From an uncultured Campylobacter sp. (lineage in GTDB: Bacteria > Campylobacterota > Campylobacteria > Campylobacterales > Campylobacteraceae), in assembly GCF_938030145.1 (NCBI RefSeq), contig NZ_CALHGM010000032.1:47966-111965 (forward strand): a stretch of DNA of 64,000 bases, written 5' to 3'. Below the pieces are notes generated by a model. That model did no database searches, was not told the DNA's origin, and saw only the letters and a program-made list of their open reading frames with translations. Below, in pieces: positions 16,264-24,303 of the stretch; position 1 is the first letter of the stretch; each line of letters opens with the position of its first letter. A program made the position numbers and the translations under genes.

Positions 16264-17178
16264 ATGAAAATAGCAAACGATGTTACGGAGCTCATCGGCA
16301 ATACTCCGTTAGTTAGAATCAATACGTTTGGCAAAAATGCCCTCATCTTAGCCAAGGCGGAATTTTTAAACCCAAGCCACTCGGTCAAGGATCGCATCGC
16401 GTGGCAGATCGTAAAAGACGCGCTAAGCTCGGGCAAAATCGATAAAAATAGTGTTTTGATAGAGCCTACCAGCGGAAACACGGGCGTGGGGCTTGCGATG
16501 ATCGCAGCAAAGCTCGGTATGAAGCTCATCCTAACGATGCCAAGCTCGATGAGTATCGAGCGCCAAAAGCTCATCGCGGCATTCGGCGCTAAAATCGAGC
16601 TGACCGATCCGAAATTTGGAATGAAAGGCGCGGTAGATAGGGCAAATGAGCTAGCGGCGAGCACTCCAAATAGCTTTATCCCGAGTCAGTTTGATAACCC
16701 GAGCAATCCAAAGGCGCATTTTCAAAGCACTGGACCTGAAATTTGGGAGCAAAGCGGCGGTAAGGTAGATATTTTAGTCGCAGGATTTGGTACCGGAGGC
16801 ACGCTCAGCGGCACGGCGAAATTTTTAAAATCTAAAAATCCAAACCTCAAAGCCTACGGCGTGGAGCCTGCTAGTTCGCCGCTTCTTACGTGCGGCAGTG
16901 CGGGCGGGCATAAAATTCAGGGCATCGGCGCAAATTTTATCCCTGATAATCTTGATAGAAGCGTCATCGACGGTTTTTTGAGCGTTGAGAACGACGATGC
17001 GTTCGCCGCAGCTAGACAGCTAGCACAAAAAGAGGGCTTACTCGTGGGCATCTCAAGCGGTGCGAACGTTTATGCTGCCGCTCAGATCGCTGCCAAGCCC
17101 GAAAACAAGGGCAAAGTGATCGTTACGATCCTTTGCGATACCGGCGAGAGGTATCTTTCTACCGAGCTTTTCAAATAG
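16264..17178 (+). CDS. cysK: Cysteine synthase (O-acetylserine sulfhydrylase, CysK)
   Basis: CysK makes cysteine from O-acetylserine and sulfide in the cytosol. It is a fold-type II PLP enzyme. The PLP Lys42 lies in PSHSVKDRIAW, the Ser/Thr substrate loop is PTSGNTGVGLAM, the phosphate-binding loop is GFGTGGTLSG, and the C-terminal ILCDTGERYLST is typical. The length of 304 residues is standard. It lies nine bases after the regulator gene with AAAGGA before the ATG. In CymR systems CysK is also the co-sensor, which fits this gene order. Confidence 0.96.
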   Translation: MKIANDVTELIGNTPLVRINTFGKNALILAKAEFLNPSHSVKDRIAWQIVKDALSSGKIDKNSVLIEPTSGNTGVGLAMIAAKLGMKLILTMPSSMSIERQKLIAAFGAKIELTDPKFGMKGAVDRANELAASTPNSFIPSQFDNPSNPKAHFQSTGPEIWEQSGGKVDILVAGFGTGGTLSGTAKFLKSKNPNLKAYGVEPASSPLLTCGSAGGHKIQGIGANFIPDNLDRSVIDGFLSVENDDAFAAARQLAQKEGLLVGISSGANVYAAAQIAAKPENKGKVIVTILCDTGERYLSTELFK

Positions 17179-17842
17179 GCGGCGGTTTTTGCGCGAGCGC
17201 GGCGTTAGCGCGGTAATTTTTGCGCGCTTTTTGCGGACACAGAGCTTTGCGCGATTAAATTTCACGCTGGCGCCGGAATTGGCGCGATGAGTTTTGCGCG
17301 ATCGCGCGGGTTATTGCGACGATTGCGAAACTATATTTTGCATTTTCGCGTTACGTAGGCGATAGATTTACGCGATAGTTTCTGTGCGGGCGAGGCGATA
17401 GTTACGATGGTTGCGCGATGACTTTACGTAAGCATCGCGATTTTGCACTTCACCCATTTGTTGATTTATCGATTAGTGCCCGTCGCGAGATAAAATTTAG
17501 CCCCAAAATAGGGTTAAATTTTAAAATTTCGCCTCGCTCACAGACAATAATTTTCGGGCGCGCTATGTATGACGGCGCGATCGCGCAACGTAAGGCATTA
17601 AATTTTAAAATCGCTAGGCTCGCCAAATCTGCGCGATCTGTTCTTGCCGCAAAATTTTATATCACCGTCCGCATATGCGGCACAAAATTTTAAAATTCTA
17701 CTGAAATTTTAAAGCTCGTTGCGCGGCGCAAATTTCAAACCCGCGCCGTATGTAAAACCCAAACCGCCTTTTAAATTTAGCCAAATTTCAAAATTTAATC
17801 ATAAAAACGCTATCATCGGGGCAAAATTTTTAAGGTTGTAAA
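17179..17842. other. Intergenic region, GCGCGA-rich then RAATTY-rich
   Basis: No gene is supported. The first 260 bases are unusually rich in GCGCGA/GCGATAG words (for example GCGCGAGCGCGGCGTTAGCGC just after cysK). The rest (about 17490-17790) carries dense RAATTY words. An open frame at 17418-17693 is composed largely of these words and lacks a ribosome binding site. Confidence 0.5.
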
Positions 17843-19039
17843 ATGAGTTTGAGCCTGAAATTTCGCCCCAAAAGCCTAGAGCAGATCGTGGGGCAGGGCA
17901 AGATCGTAGCGGTTTTTAAAAAATTCGTCGCCGCAGGCAGCATCCCGCACAGTATATTTTTCGGCGCCGCAGGCAGCGGCAAAACGACGATGGCGCGCGT
18001 GATCGCAAGCGAGCTGAATTACGATTTTTACGAGCTTGACGCCACGAGCCTGAAGGTCGAGGATATCCGCAAAATTCTATCCTCGCACGCCGGCTCGCTC
18101 ATCAAGCCGCTCATTTTCATCGACGAGATCCACCGCCTCAGCAAGACGCAGCAGGAGGTGCTTCTTATACCGATGGAGAACTACGCCGCGATCATCATCG
18201 GCGCGACGACGGAAAATCCGCAGTTCGTACTAAGCAGCGGCATCCGCTCGCGCTCGATGATCTTTGAGTTCGAGCCGCTTAGCTACGAAGATTTGGAGGC
18301 GCTTTTGGCGCGGGTGCAGGGCGAGATCGGCTTTGAGATGGACGAGGAGGCGCGAAAATACCTGCTAAACTCCAGCAGCGGCGATGCGAGGAGTATGCTA
18401 AATCTGCTGGAATTTGCACTTTTGGCAGACAGCGCCATTACGCTGGATACGCTTCGCACGCTGCGTGCAAATGCCGTAGCTGCGGGCGTTAGCAGCGATG
18501 ATGTGCATTATGAGCTTGCCAGCGCGATGATAAAAAGCCTGCGCGGCAGCGACGCCGACGCCGCGCTGTATTACGTCGCGAGGCTGATAGATGCGGGTGA
18601 GAGCGCGGATTTTATCGCGCGCAGGATGGTGATCCTAGCTAGCGAGGACATCGGCAATGCCAATCCAAACGCCCTAAATATCGCGGTTAGTACGCTAGCT
18701 GCCGTCAGCAAGATCGGCTACCCCGAAGCTCGCATTATCTTAGGTCAATGCGCGATCTATCTGGCGCACAGCCCCAAATCAAACGCCGCGTACTTGGGCA
18801 TCAACGCCGCTTTAAAGTTCGTCCGCTCCGCCGCTCCGCTACCTACGCCGCGCTATCTTATCAACTCGGACAAGCAGATAGCGGACTACAAATACCCGCA
18901 CGACTTCGGCGGCTGGGTCGAGCAGGCCTATATGAGCGAGGCGGCGAAATTTTACGAAAGCAAGGGGATCGGCTTTGAAAAGACGCTGGATGAGTGGCTG
19001 GCGCGATTGCACAGGGAAAAGATCGATATCAAGGAGTGA
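17843..19039 (+). CDS. rarA: Replication-associated recombination protein RarA (MgsA), AAA+ ATPase
   Basis: RarA acts at stalled or damaged replication forks. Walker A is GAAGSGKT (41-48), Walker B is LIFIDEIHR, the sensor is ATTENPQF, and the arginine finger region is SGIRSRSMIFEF. The C-terminal part (SAMIKSLRGSDADAALYYVARL, then ASEDIGNANP) is the tetramerisation domain typical of RarA/WRNIP1. At 398 residues it is slightly shorter than E. coli RarA (447). A YjbR-like gene follows after three bases. Confidence 0.95.
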   Translation: MSLSLKFRPKSLEQIVGQGKIVAVFKKFVAAGSIPHSIFFGAAGSGKTTMARVIASELNYDFYELDATSLKVEDIRKILSSHAGSLIKPLIFIDEIHRLSKTQQEVLLIPMENYAAIIIGATTENPQFVLSSGIRSRSMIFEFEPLSYEDLEALLARVQGEIGFEMDEEARKYLLNSSSGDARSMLNLLEFALLADSAITLDTLRTLRANAVAAGVSSDDVHYELASAMIKSLRGSDADAALYYVARLIDAGESADFIARRMVILASEDIGNANPNALNIAVSTLAAVSKIGYPEARIILGQCAIYLAHSPKSNAAYLGINAALKFVRSAAPLPTPRYLINSDKQIADYKYPHDFGGWVEQAYMSEAAKFYESKGIGFEKTLDEWLARLHREKIDIKE

Positions 19040-19042
19040 GAA

Positions 19043-19399
19043 ATGAACTTTAGCAGCGTCCTAAAACTAATGAAGCAGCGCTACGGTGCGGATGGCGAGT
19101 ATCTGTGGGATGAATATCCGAATTTTGCGGTTTTTCGTCACGCAGGAGGGAAGCGCAAGTGGTTTGCGCTTTTGATGCGCGGGCTTGCAAAGGAAAAGCT
19201 TGATCGCGCACTTCCTGGCTCAAGCGACGTGATAAATTTAAAAGTTTCGCCCGATTTGGCGGCAATTTTGCGTGACGAAAAAGGAATTTTTGCAGCCTAT
19301 CATATGAATAAAAAGCACTGGATCAGCGTCTGCCTTGATGCGGTGCCGCGCGAGCAGATCGAGGATCTAATCGAGCATAGCAGGGAGCTTACGAGGTAG
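19043..19399 (+). CDS. MmcQ/YjbR family protein
   Basis: This 118-residue protein belongs to the MmcQ/YjbR family, which has a CyaY-like double-wing fold. Visible signatures are the Pro-Phe-rich strand (DEYPNFAVFRH), KWFALLMRG, the NLKVSPDLAAILRDEKGIF segment and the HMNKKHWISVCLD strand with its conserved aromatic. The family is described as DNA-binding-like but has no proven function. It starts three bases after the rarA stop with AAGGAG inside the rarA end, so it is co-translated with rarA. Confidence 0.9.
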   Translation: MNFSSVLKLMKQRYGADGEYLWDEYPNFAVFRHAGGKRKWFALLMRGLAKEKLDRALPGSSDVINLKVSPDLAAILRDEKGIFAAYHMNKKHWISVCLDAVPREQIEDLIEHSRELTR

Positions 19400-19515
19400 A
19401 ATTTGCGCCTGGGATCGGTTTAAATTTGCGTGCGAAAGAGGCTAAAATTGAACCGAGAGCGCAGATTTTAGCGGCTCGTGAGACTTAAATTTAAAAATTT
19501 TTGCAAAGAGCGCGG

Positions 19516-20537
19516 ATGAATGAGCAAAATTTGAAATATATCGCAAATTTAAAAGTGCAGGACGTGCCGTGGAGCAGGCTCACGACCGCTTACGGTAGGG
19601 CGAGCGAGTTTGCTGAAATTTTTGAGAAACTCGCGCGGGCAATCGAAGCTTGTGATGCGGCGCACAGTTCGGGCGGCGAGCAAAATTTAAAAAGCGAGCT
19701 CAGCGCAGGGGAAAATTTAAAAAATCATCATGGCTGCGGGCAAAATTCTACGGATGTGGCAAGATGCGGCGCGGCACAAAATTTCGTAAATTTAGCGCAA
19801 AAGAGTGAGTCGAAATTTAAAAAGGCAGATAACGGGGCGGCGAAATTTAAAGCGGGCGGAGAGACGGAGCTTAAAACGGACGCGGCGAAGTGCGGTGAGG
19901 CGGAATTTAAGAGTGCGGATAGCGCGGCGATAAAATTTAAAGCGAGCCAGGCGAGTAAATTTAAAACGAGCGCAGCGGATAAGGACTTGGATGCGGGCGA
20001 GCGGGAGAAATTTGATATTAAAACCGCCCAGGGCGCGCTTAGTAAGATTTTTACGAGATAGAGCATCAAGGCTCGTTTTGGCACGCAACCCCTTTTGCGC
20101 TGCTGTTTTTGGTGCGTATCTTTATGCAGGCGCGCGCTGCGGCGGACAAAAACGCGAATAAAAATAATCAAAACGCCGCGGCGGAAGAAATCGGCGGAAA
20201 TAATCAGAACGCGGCGGATAGAAATGCGGATAAAAGCTGGCAAAATGATGCGGCAGGCTTTATCGCGGCTCGGCTCGGTGGATTTTTTGCGTTTATGATT
20301 GAGATTTGCGATGATGCCGATAAGATCTCGCACGCAGCGCCGCTGTCGAACTTTTCGGATATGCTTGCGGAAAAATATCTGTGGCCGCAGAGCGATGAGA
20401 ATGACGAGGAGCGCTGGGAGGAGTACTTTTACGACGATGAGCTATTTTACAGCCTCTATTTTTATTCGCGGGCGGTTTTGGACGCGACGGGAGTGGACTT
20501 TGCGCAGTTTAAGTCTAAGCCAGACCGGCGTTTTTAG
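19516..20537 (+). pseudogene. Unknown protein gene with low-complexity insertions, frameshifted at a T-run near 20047
   Basis: The 5' frame (19516-20061) starts MNEQNLKYIANLKVQDVPWS, then runs into an Ala/Lys/Asn-rich repeat (KFKAGG, KFKASQASKFKTS). It ends in ALSKIFTR and TAG. The -1 frame then reads EHQGSFWHATPFALLFLVRI, a second polar stretch, and a conserved-looking end (GFIAARLGGFFAFMIEIC, YLWPQSDENDEERWEEYF) to 20537. Adding one T to the T5 run near 20047 gives a continuous KIFYEIEHQGSFWHAT. Hence I read this as one gene broken by loss of a T, or a homopolymer sequencing error. I cannot name the family. The insertions are made of RAATTY words, as in several other genes here. Confidence 0.65.
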
Positions 20538-20800
20538 GTGCATCGTTTAAGCGCTATGTTTAAGCCTCTTTCGCCGCCATGTTTAAATTTATCGCGACGC
20601 GCTTTGGCGACACTTTGTTTAAATTTAGACTTCAAAAAATTTTTAAAATTCTTTAAAAATTTACGGCATGCAGAATTTACAGATCGTCTGTTTAAATTTA
20701 AAATTCGCGCGATTTTTGATCGGCGGTGCGGTTAAGGCGCGGGTAACGCTTTTAAATTTAGATTGCCGCGAAGCTTCAAACTCGCTTGCGGCAGAGCTTT

Positions 20801-21565
20801 TTATGTGGTTTTAAAAAGATACCAATTCGGCGCAATTTTTTCTATCATTATAAACTCGCTAGGACTCATTTGCGGCAGGTCCGCCTCGTCTTGCACCCGC
20901 AAAAAGCCCACGGAATTATCGGTGATCCCGCCGATGAGCAGCATAAATCTTTTGCCATCCGTCTTGGTGTGAGAGAGATGCGGGCTTTTGATCTCCGCCT
21001 TTGCGCGCTCGGGCTCGCCGCCTGCGTAAAGCTCGTAAATTTTTTCAAATGCCGCTAGGTTTTGTTTCCCAAACTCCATAAGCTCTTTATCGGGCGCTAA
21101 GATTAGCTTTAAATTTATGATATCCGTATCGGTTCTTTGCTCAAATTCGCGTTTTTGCGCCTCGTTAAATTTTTCATATTCGCTTACGATAGCCTCAATA
21201 ATAGCGGTTTGCGCCAAAACTCGCACGGCGTAGATTCCGTCCTCCTTAGTATAGACATAAAGGTCGAAGTGCTTCTCTTTAGAGCCCAGAAATACGTGAA
21301 AAATCTCGCTAAATTCGTCGCTACGTCCAAGCGGAGCAACCGTGATTTTGCTATAATTATCTGCCGCGTAGAATTTGCGCTTTAAATAGCTTCTCATCTC
21401 GCCTTTGAAATAAAGATTTTTATCGAAGTTTGCGTCGCTAAATAGCGAGCGGACGAGCTCTTCGTTAGAGCTCGCGTTTAGGTTTAACGCGCAGCTTGCA
21501 CAAAGTATGAGCGAGGCAAAAATTTTTGAAAATCCCGCCGTTTTAAAAAATCTAAATAAGCCCAA
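20801..21565 (-). CDS. Unknown secreted protein with signal peptide
   Basis: The protein has 254 residues and an N-terminal signal peptide (about 1-32, hydrophobic core IFASLILCASCALNL, probable cleavage near NASS). The mature part is mixed alpha/beta with many Lys and Glu. It contains a stretch FDLYVYTKEDGIYAVRVLAQ, and its C-terminus ends in MIEKIAPNWYLFKTT. Two Cys lie only in the signal region and fit no lipobox well (CASCALN). I do not recognise a family. It is encoded downstream of hemC on the same strand, 94 bases apart, with RAATTY words between, so it may be a separate unit. Likely periplasmic. Confidence 0.7.
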   Translation of the reverse strand: MGLFRFFKTAGFSKIFASLILCASCALNLNASSNEELVRSLFSDANFDKNLYFKGEMRSYLKRKFYAADNYSKITVAPLGRSDEFSEIFHVFLGSKEKHFDLYVYTKEDGIYAVRVLAQTAIIEAIVSEYEKFNEAQKREFEQRTDTDIINLKLILAPDKELMEFGKQNLAAFEKIYELYAGGEPERAKAEIKSPHLSHTKTDGKRFMLLIGGITDNSVGFLRVQDEADLPQMSPSEFIMIEKIAPNWYLFKTT

Positions 21566-21659
21566 AATTTAACCTTTGGAAATTTTATAAATTTAAAAAG
21601 TCCATAAATTCTGGAAATTTTAAAATTTTGCAAATTTTAAAACTCCGTAAATTTCGTTT

Positions 21660-22589
21660 TTATAGGCCCGCCATCTCCTCAGCGCGCGCAAGAAGCTGCT
21701 TTGCACCCTTTTCGATAAAAACGCGCGCAAGCTCCGCGCCTACACTTTGGTATTGCGATTTTTGCGCGACGATGCTTTGGCGGATGCTCTCGCTGCCGTC
21801 GGGTAGACCCACTATCGCGCTGATGTGGATATTTTCGCCGTCAAGGCGTGCGTTGATGCCGATCGGCACCTGGCAGCCACCCTCTAAAACCCTGACAAAA
21901 TCCCGCTCTACGGTCGTTTCGATGATCGCGCGCTCATCTTTTAAAAATTCTATCGCGCGCAGGATTTGCGGCTCGTCCACCGCCTCGATGCCAAGCGCTC
22001 CTTGCCCCATCGCAGGGATCATCTGCGAGACCTCAAAGGGCGCTACGTGCTTTACCTCGGCGCGCAAATTTAATCGGTTGATGCCCGCCATAGCTAAGAT
22101 GATCGCATCGAATTCCCCGTCTTTTAGCCTTCGCAGGCGGGTCTGGACGTTGCCGCGCAAGGAGATTATCTCTAAATCAGGCCGCATGCTAAGCAGCTGC
22201 ATTTTGCGGCGAAGGCTTGTGGTGCCGACTTTTGCGCCGCGAGGTAGCTCGCCGAATTTAGAGTATTTTTCGCTAATCATCGCATCGCGCACATCCTCGC
22301 GCGCGCAAATCGCCGCTAGTACGAGCCCCTGAGGAAACTCCACTGGTACGTCTTTTAGGCTATGCACGGCGATATGTGCTTCGCCGCGAAGCATGCTCTC
22401 CTCAAGCTCCTTCGTAAAAAGCCCCTTGCCGCCGATCTTTGCAAGCGGCGTGTCTAAAATTTTATCGCCTTTGGTTTTCATGCTTTTTAGCTGCGCTTGG
22501 ATGCCGCGGGCGCTAAGCAGCGATGCGATGTGCTCGCTCTGCCACAGCGCAAGCATACTGCCGCGAGTAGCGATGATCAAATTTTTCAT
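21660..22589 (-). CDS. hemC: Hydroxymethylbilane synthase (porphobilinogen deaminase, HemC)
   Basis: HemC joins four porphobilinogen units into hydroxymethylbilane in heme synthesis. The 309 residues are full length. The N-terminus IIATRGSMLALWQSEHIASLL, the basic cofactor-binding region (TTSLRRKMQLL), GNVQTRLRRLKDGEFDAIIL and the dipyrromethane-binding Cys in LEGGCQVPIGI are all present. The start overlaps the end of fxsA by four bases, indicating co-translation. In C. jejuni fxsA-hemC follow proS directly; here this pair has been separated from it. Confidence 0.97.
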   Translation of the reverse strand: MKNLIIATRGSMLALWQSEHIASLLSARGIQAQLKSMKTKGDKILDTPLAKIGGKGLFTKELEESMLRGEAHIAVHSLKDVPVEFPQGLVLAAICAREDVRDAMISEKYSKFGELPRGAKVGTTSLRRKMQLLSMRPDLEIISLRGNVQTRLRRLKDGEFDAIILAMAGINRLNLRAEVKHVAPFEVSQMIPAMGQGALGIEAVDEPQILRAIEFLKDERAIIETTVERDFVRVLEGGCQVPIGINARLDGENIHISAIVGLPDGSESIRQSIVAQKSQYQSVGAELARVFIEKGAKQLLARAEEMAGL

Positions 22590-23038
22590 TTTTTCTCTCC
22601 TATGCTTTTTCGAATCTCGATTTCGTTCTCTTCGATCACCTCAACGTCGATTACATCGTCGCTTGTGCGGCTGCGTCGCCAAAATTTTCGCTCTCTTTTT
22701 TCGGAATTTTCACTACTAGCGTTAAATTTAGGCACGTCGCTGGTAACGCAGTAAAACGACGCGGTAATTATGCAAACGCCTAAAATATCGCCGAAAATGC
22801 CAGGTGCAATGAGAAAAACGCCACCTACGACGAAGCCTACGCCGCTTAAAATTTCTTTCGGCGAAATTTTCATTAGATTAAAAAAGCCCATCCACGAGCG
22901 GTTTGCTACGACGTATCCGCCTAAAATCGCGCTTATGACGATCTCCACCGCATACGCCGCAAATCCGTTTGCGCTTACGAAATAATAGGTCGTAAATGCC
23001 TCAATTATCAGATACGGAACGATCAAAAGCCTAAACAT
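22586..23038 (-). CDS. FxsA family cytoplasmic membrane protein
   Basis: This 150-residue membrane protein is of the FxsA family (named for suppression of F exclusion of phage T7; general function unclear). Hydrophobic segments lie at about 3-20, 26-46 and 70-95. The family pattern MFRLLIVPYLIIEAFTTYYF and LSGVGFVVGGVFLIAPGIFGDILG is clear. The C-terminus is a charged cytosolic tail (RKFWRRSRTSDDVIDVEVIE). It overlaps hemC by four bases. The C. jejuni homologue occupies the same place before hemC, so the pairing is conserved even though the link to proS is lost. Confidence 0.88.
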   Translation of the reverse strand: MFRLLIVPYLIIEAFTTYYFVSANGFAAYAVEIVISAILGGYVVANRSWMGFFNLMKISPKEILSGVGFVVGGVFLIAPGIFGDILGVCIITASFYCVTSDVPKFNASSENSEKRERKFWRRSRTSDDVIDVEVIEENEIEIRKSIGEKK

Positions 23039-23103
23039 ATTTTTCCTTGAATTATCGCTTTAAGCCGCGCCTCTTTAATGGCGCTAAAATTTAATCGCGG
23101 ATT

Positions 23104-23664
23104 TTAGCAAATTCCGTCTGAATTTTTAATGTATCGCAAGAGCCCCTCACAGCCGCGCTTGATATCTGCGTAGCAGCGCTCAAAATCACGCGTGTAGTAG
23201 GGATCGGCGATTTGTAGGCGTTGGGGATCGGTTAAATTTAAACCGCCGCTCTTTAAATTTAAGTCGGTTTGTTTTGCCGAGCCTTTGAAATTTAGCGCAT
23301 CGCAGTCTGCAAAATTCCCCTCTTTAAATTCCAAAAGAAATTTTACCTTAGCCATATCCTTGCCGCGAAAAATTCGCCCCAGCGAGCGCATATTTTCATC
23401 ATCCATGCAAAGAATTAGATCGTAGCGCTCGTAGTCTGCGGGCGTGACCTGCACGGCGCGATGCACTACGAGCGGCACCTTTTGCTCTTTTAGCACGCGC
23501 TGCGTTTCGTAATAGGGCGGCGAGCCGATCTCGTCGGTGTGCGTCGCCGCAGAATCCACGCTCACGCGCGCACTTAGGCCGCTTTGATTAATGAAATTTT
23601 GCATCACGGACTGCGCCATCGGCGAGCGGCAGATGTTACCGTGACAGACGAAAAGTAGCCTCAC
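23104..23664 (-). CDS. Low-molecular-weight protein tyrosine phosphatase with an inserted loop
   Basis: This is a cytosolic phosphatase of the LMW-PTP/arsenate reductase fold. The P-loop is CHGNICRS (C7 to R13), and the acid Asp154 lies in QIADPYYT. The usual length is about 150 residues, but here there are 186. The extra 35 residues (about 114-149, EFKEGNFADCDALNFKGSA and so on) sit just before the catalytic DP motif and are coded by DNA containing several RAATTY words. The fold could tolerate this as a surface loop, but it is close to the active site. The gene lies six bases after lolA on the same strand. Confidence 0.92.
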   Translation of the reverse strand: MRLLFVCHGNICRSPMAQSVMQNFINQSGLSARVSVDSAATHTDEIGSPPYYETQRVLKEQKVPLVVHRAVQVTPADYERYDLILCMDDENMRSLGRIFRGKDMAKVKFLLEFKEGNFADCDALNFKGSAKQTDLNLKSGGLNLTDPQRLQIADPYYTRDFERCYADIKRGCEGLLRYIKNSDGIC

Positions 23665-23670
23665 GCGCGC

Positions 23671-24183
23671 CTACTGTGTGATGATGTCGTAATTTTTCGG
23701 AATTGCGGGCTTGAAGATCGCATCGTTTACCGGCGCGTTTTTGCGGACGTTGCTTAGATTTATGACGACCTTATTGTCCATTTTATCGGTGTAGCTGATC
23801 TTGCTCGGCAAATCGCCCTTTAGCTCGATGAGATATTTCACGTCGTCGAAACTCGCCTCATAAACGCCGTTTTTATTTGGCTTTGCGTTCGCTAGGATCG
23901 CGGTTAAATTTGGCGTTTCTTTGATATTCGTGATGATGGCCTGCTCGAGTTCGGGCTCGATTACGACGACCTTTGTGAAACTAAAAAATATATTTTTTAT
24001 CGTAGGGGTCTTATAATGCCACACGGCGTGCTCTTTCGTGGCGCTAAAATCGCCGCCGTAGCTGATTTTTGCATCATCGCTCTGCACGGTTTGCGAAAAA
24101 TTTGCGCTCAGAGTGTTGAATTCTATCCCGCTTGCGAATGCAAAAATGCAGCTTGCCGCTAAAGAAATAAGAGTTTTTTTCAT
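23671..24183 (-). CDS. lolA: Outer-membrane lipoprotein carrier protein LolA
   Basis: LolA is the periplasmic chaperone that takes lipoproteins from the LolCDE transporter to the outer membrane. There is a signal peptide of about 19 residues (MKKTLISLAASCIFAFASG). The mature part is of LolA type: FNTLSANFSQTVQSDDAKIS, then GDFSATKEHAVWHYKTP, and beta strands to a C-terminus IPKNYDIITQ. The length of 170 residues is standard for campylobacters. It is divergent from secA, as in C. jejuni, and the LolC/E-type permease gene lies beyond secA, so export functions cluster here. Confidence 0.93.
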   Translation of the reverse strand: MKKTLISLAASCIFAFASGIEFNTLSANFSQTVQSDDAKISYGGDFSATKEHAVWHYKTPTIKNIFFSFTKVVVIEPELEQAIITNIKETPNLTAILANAKPNKNGVYEASFDDVKYLIELKGDLPSKISYTDKMDNKVVINLSNVRKNAPVNDAIFKPAIPKNYDIITQ

Positions 24184-24303
24184 AAATTTGACCTTTATTT
24201 TTGGAAATTTGCGCGTATTATAGCCGTTTTTCTAGGATTTAATTAAATAGAAACTAAAAATATGTTAATATGCACGGTTAAAATTTTAAAACTAAGGTTT
24301 GAG

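Noticed and set aside
17418..17693. 91-codon open frame after cysK
   Set aside because: The composition is that of the intergenic arrays, and no start signal is present.
21628..22332. 234-codon open frame antisense to hemC
   Set aside because: It lies opposite a fully recognisable hemC; it has no ribosome binding site.
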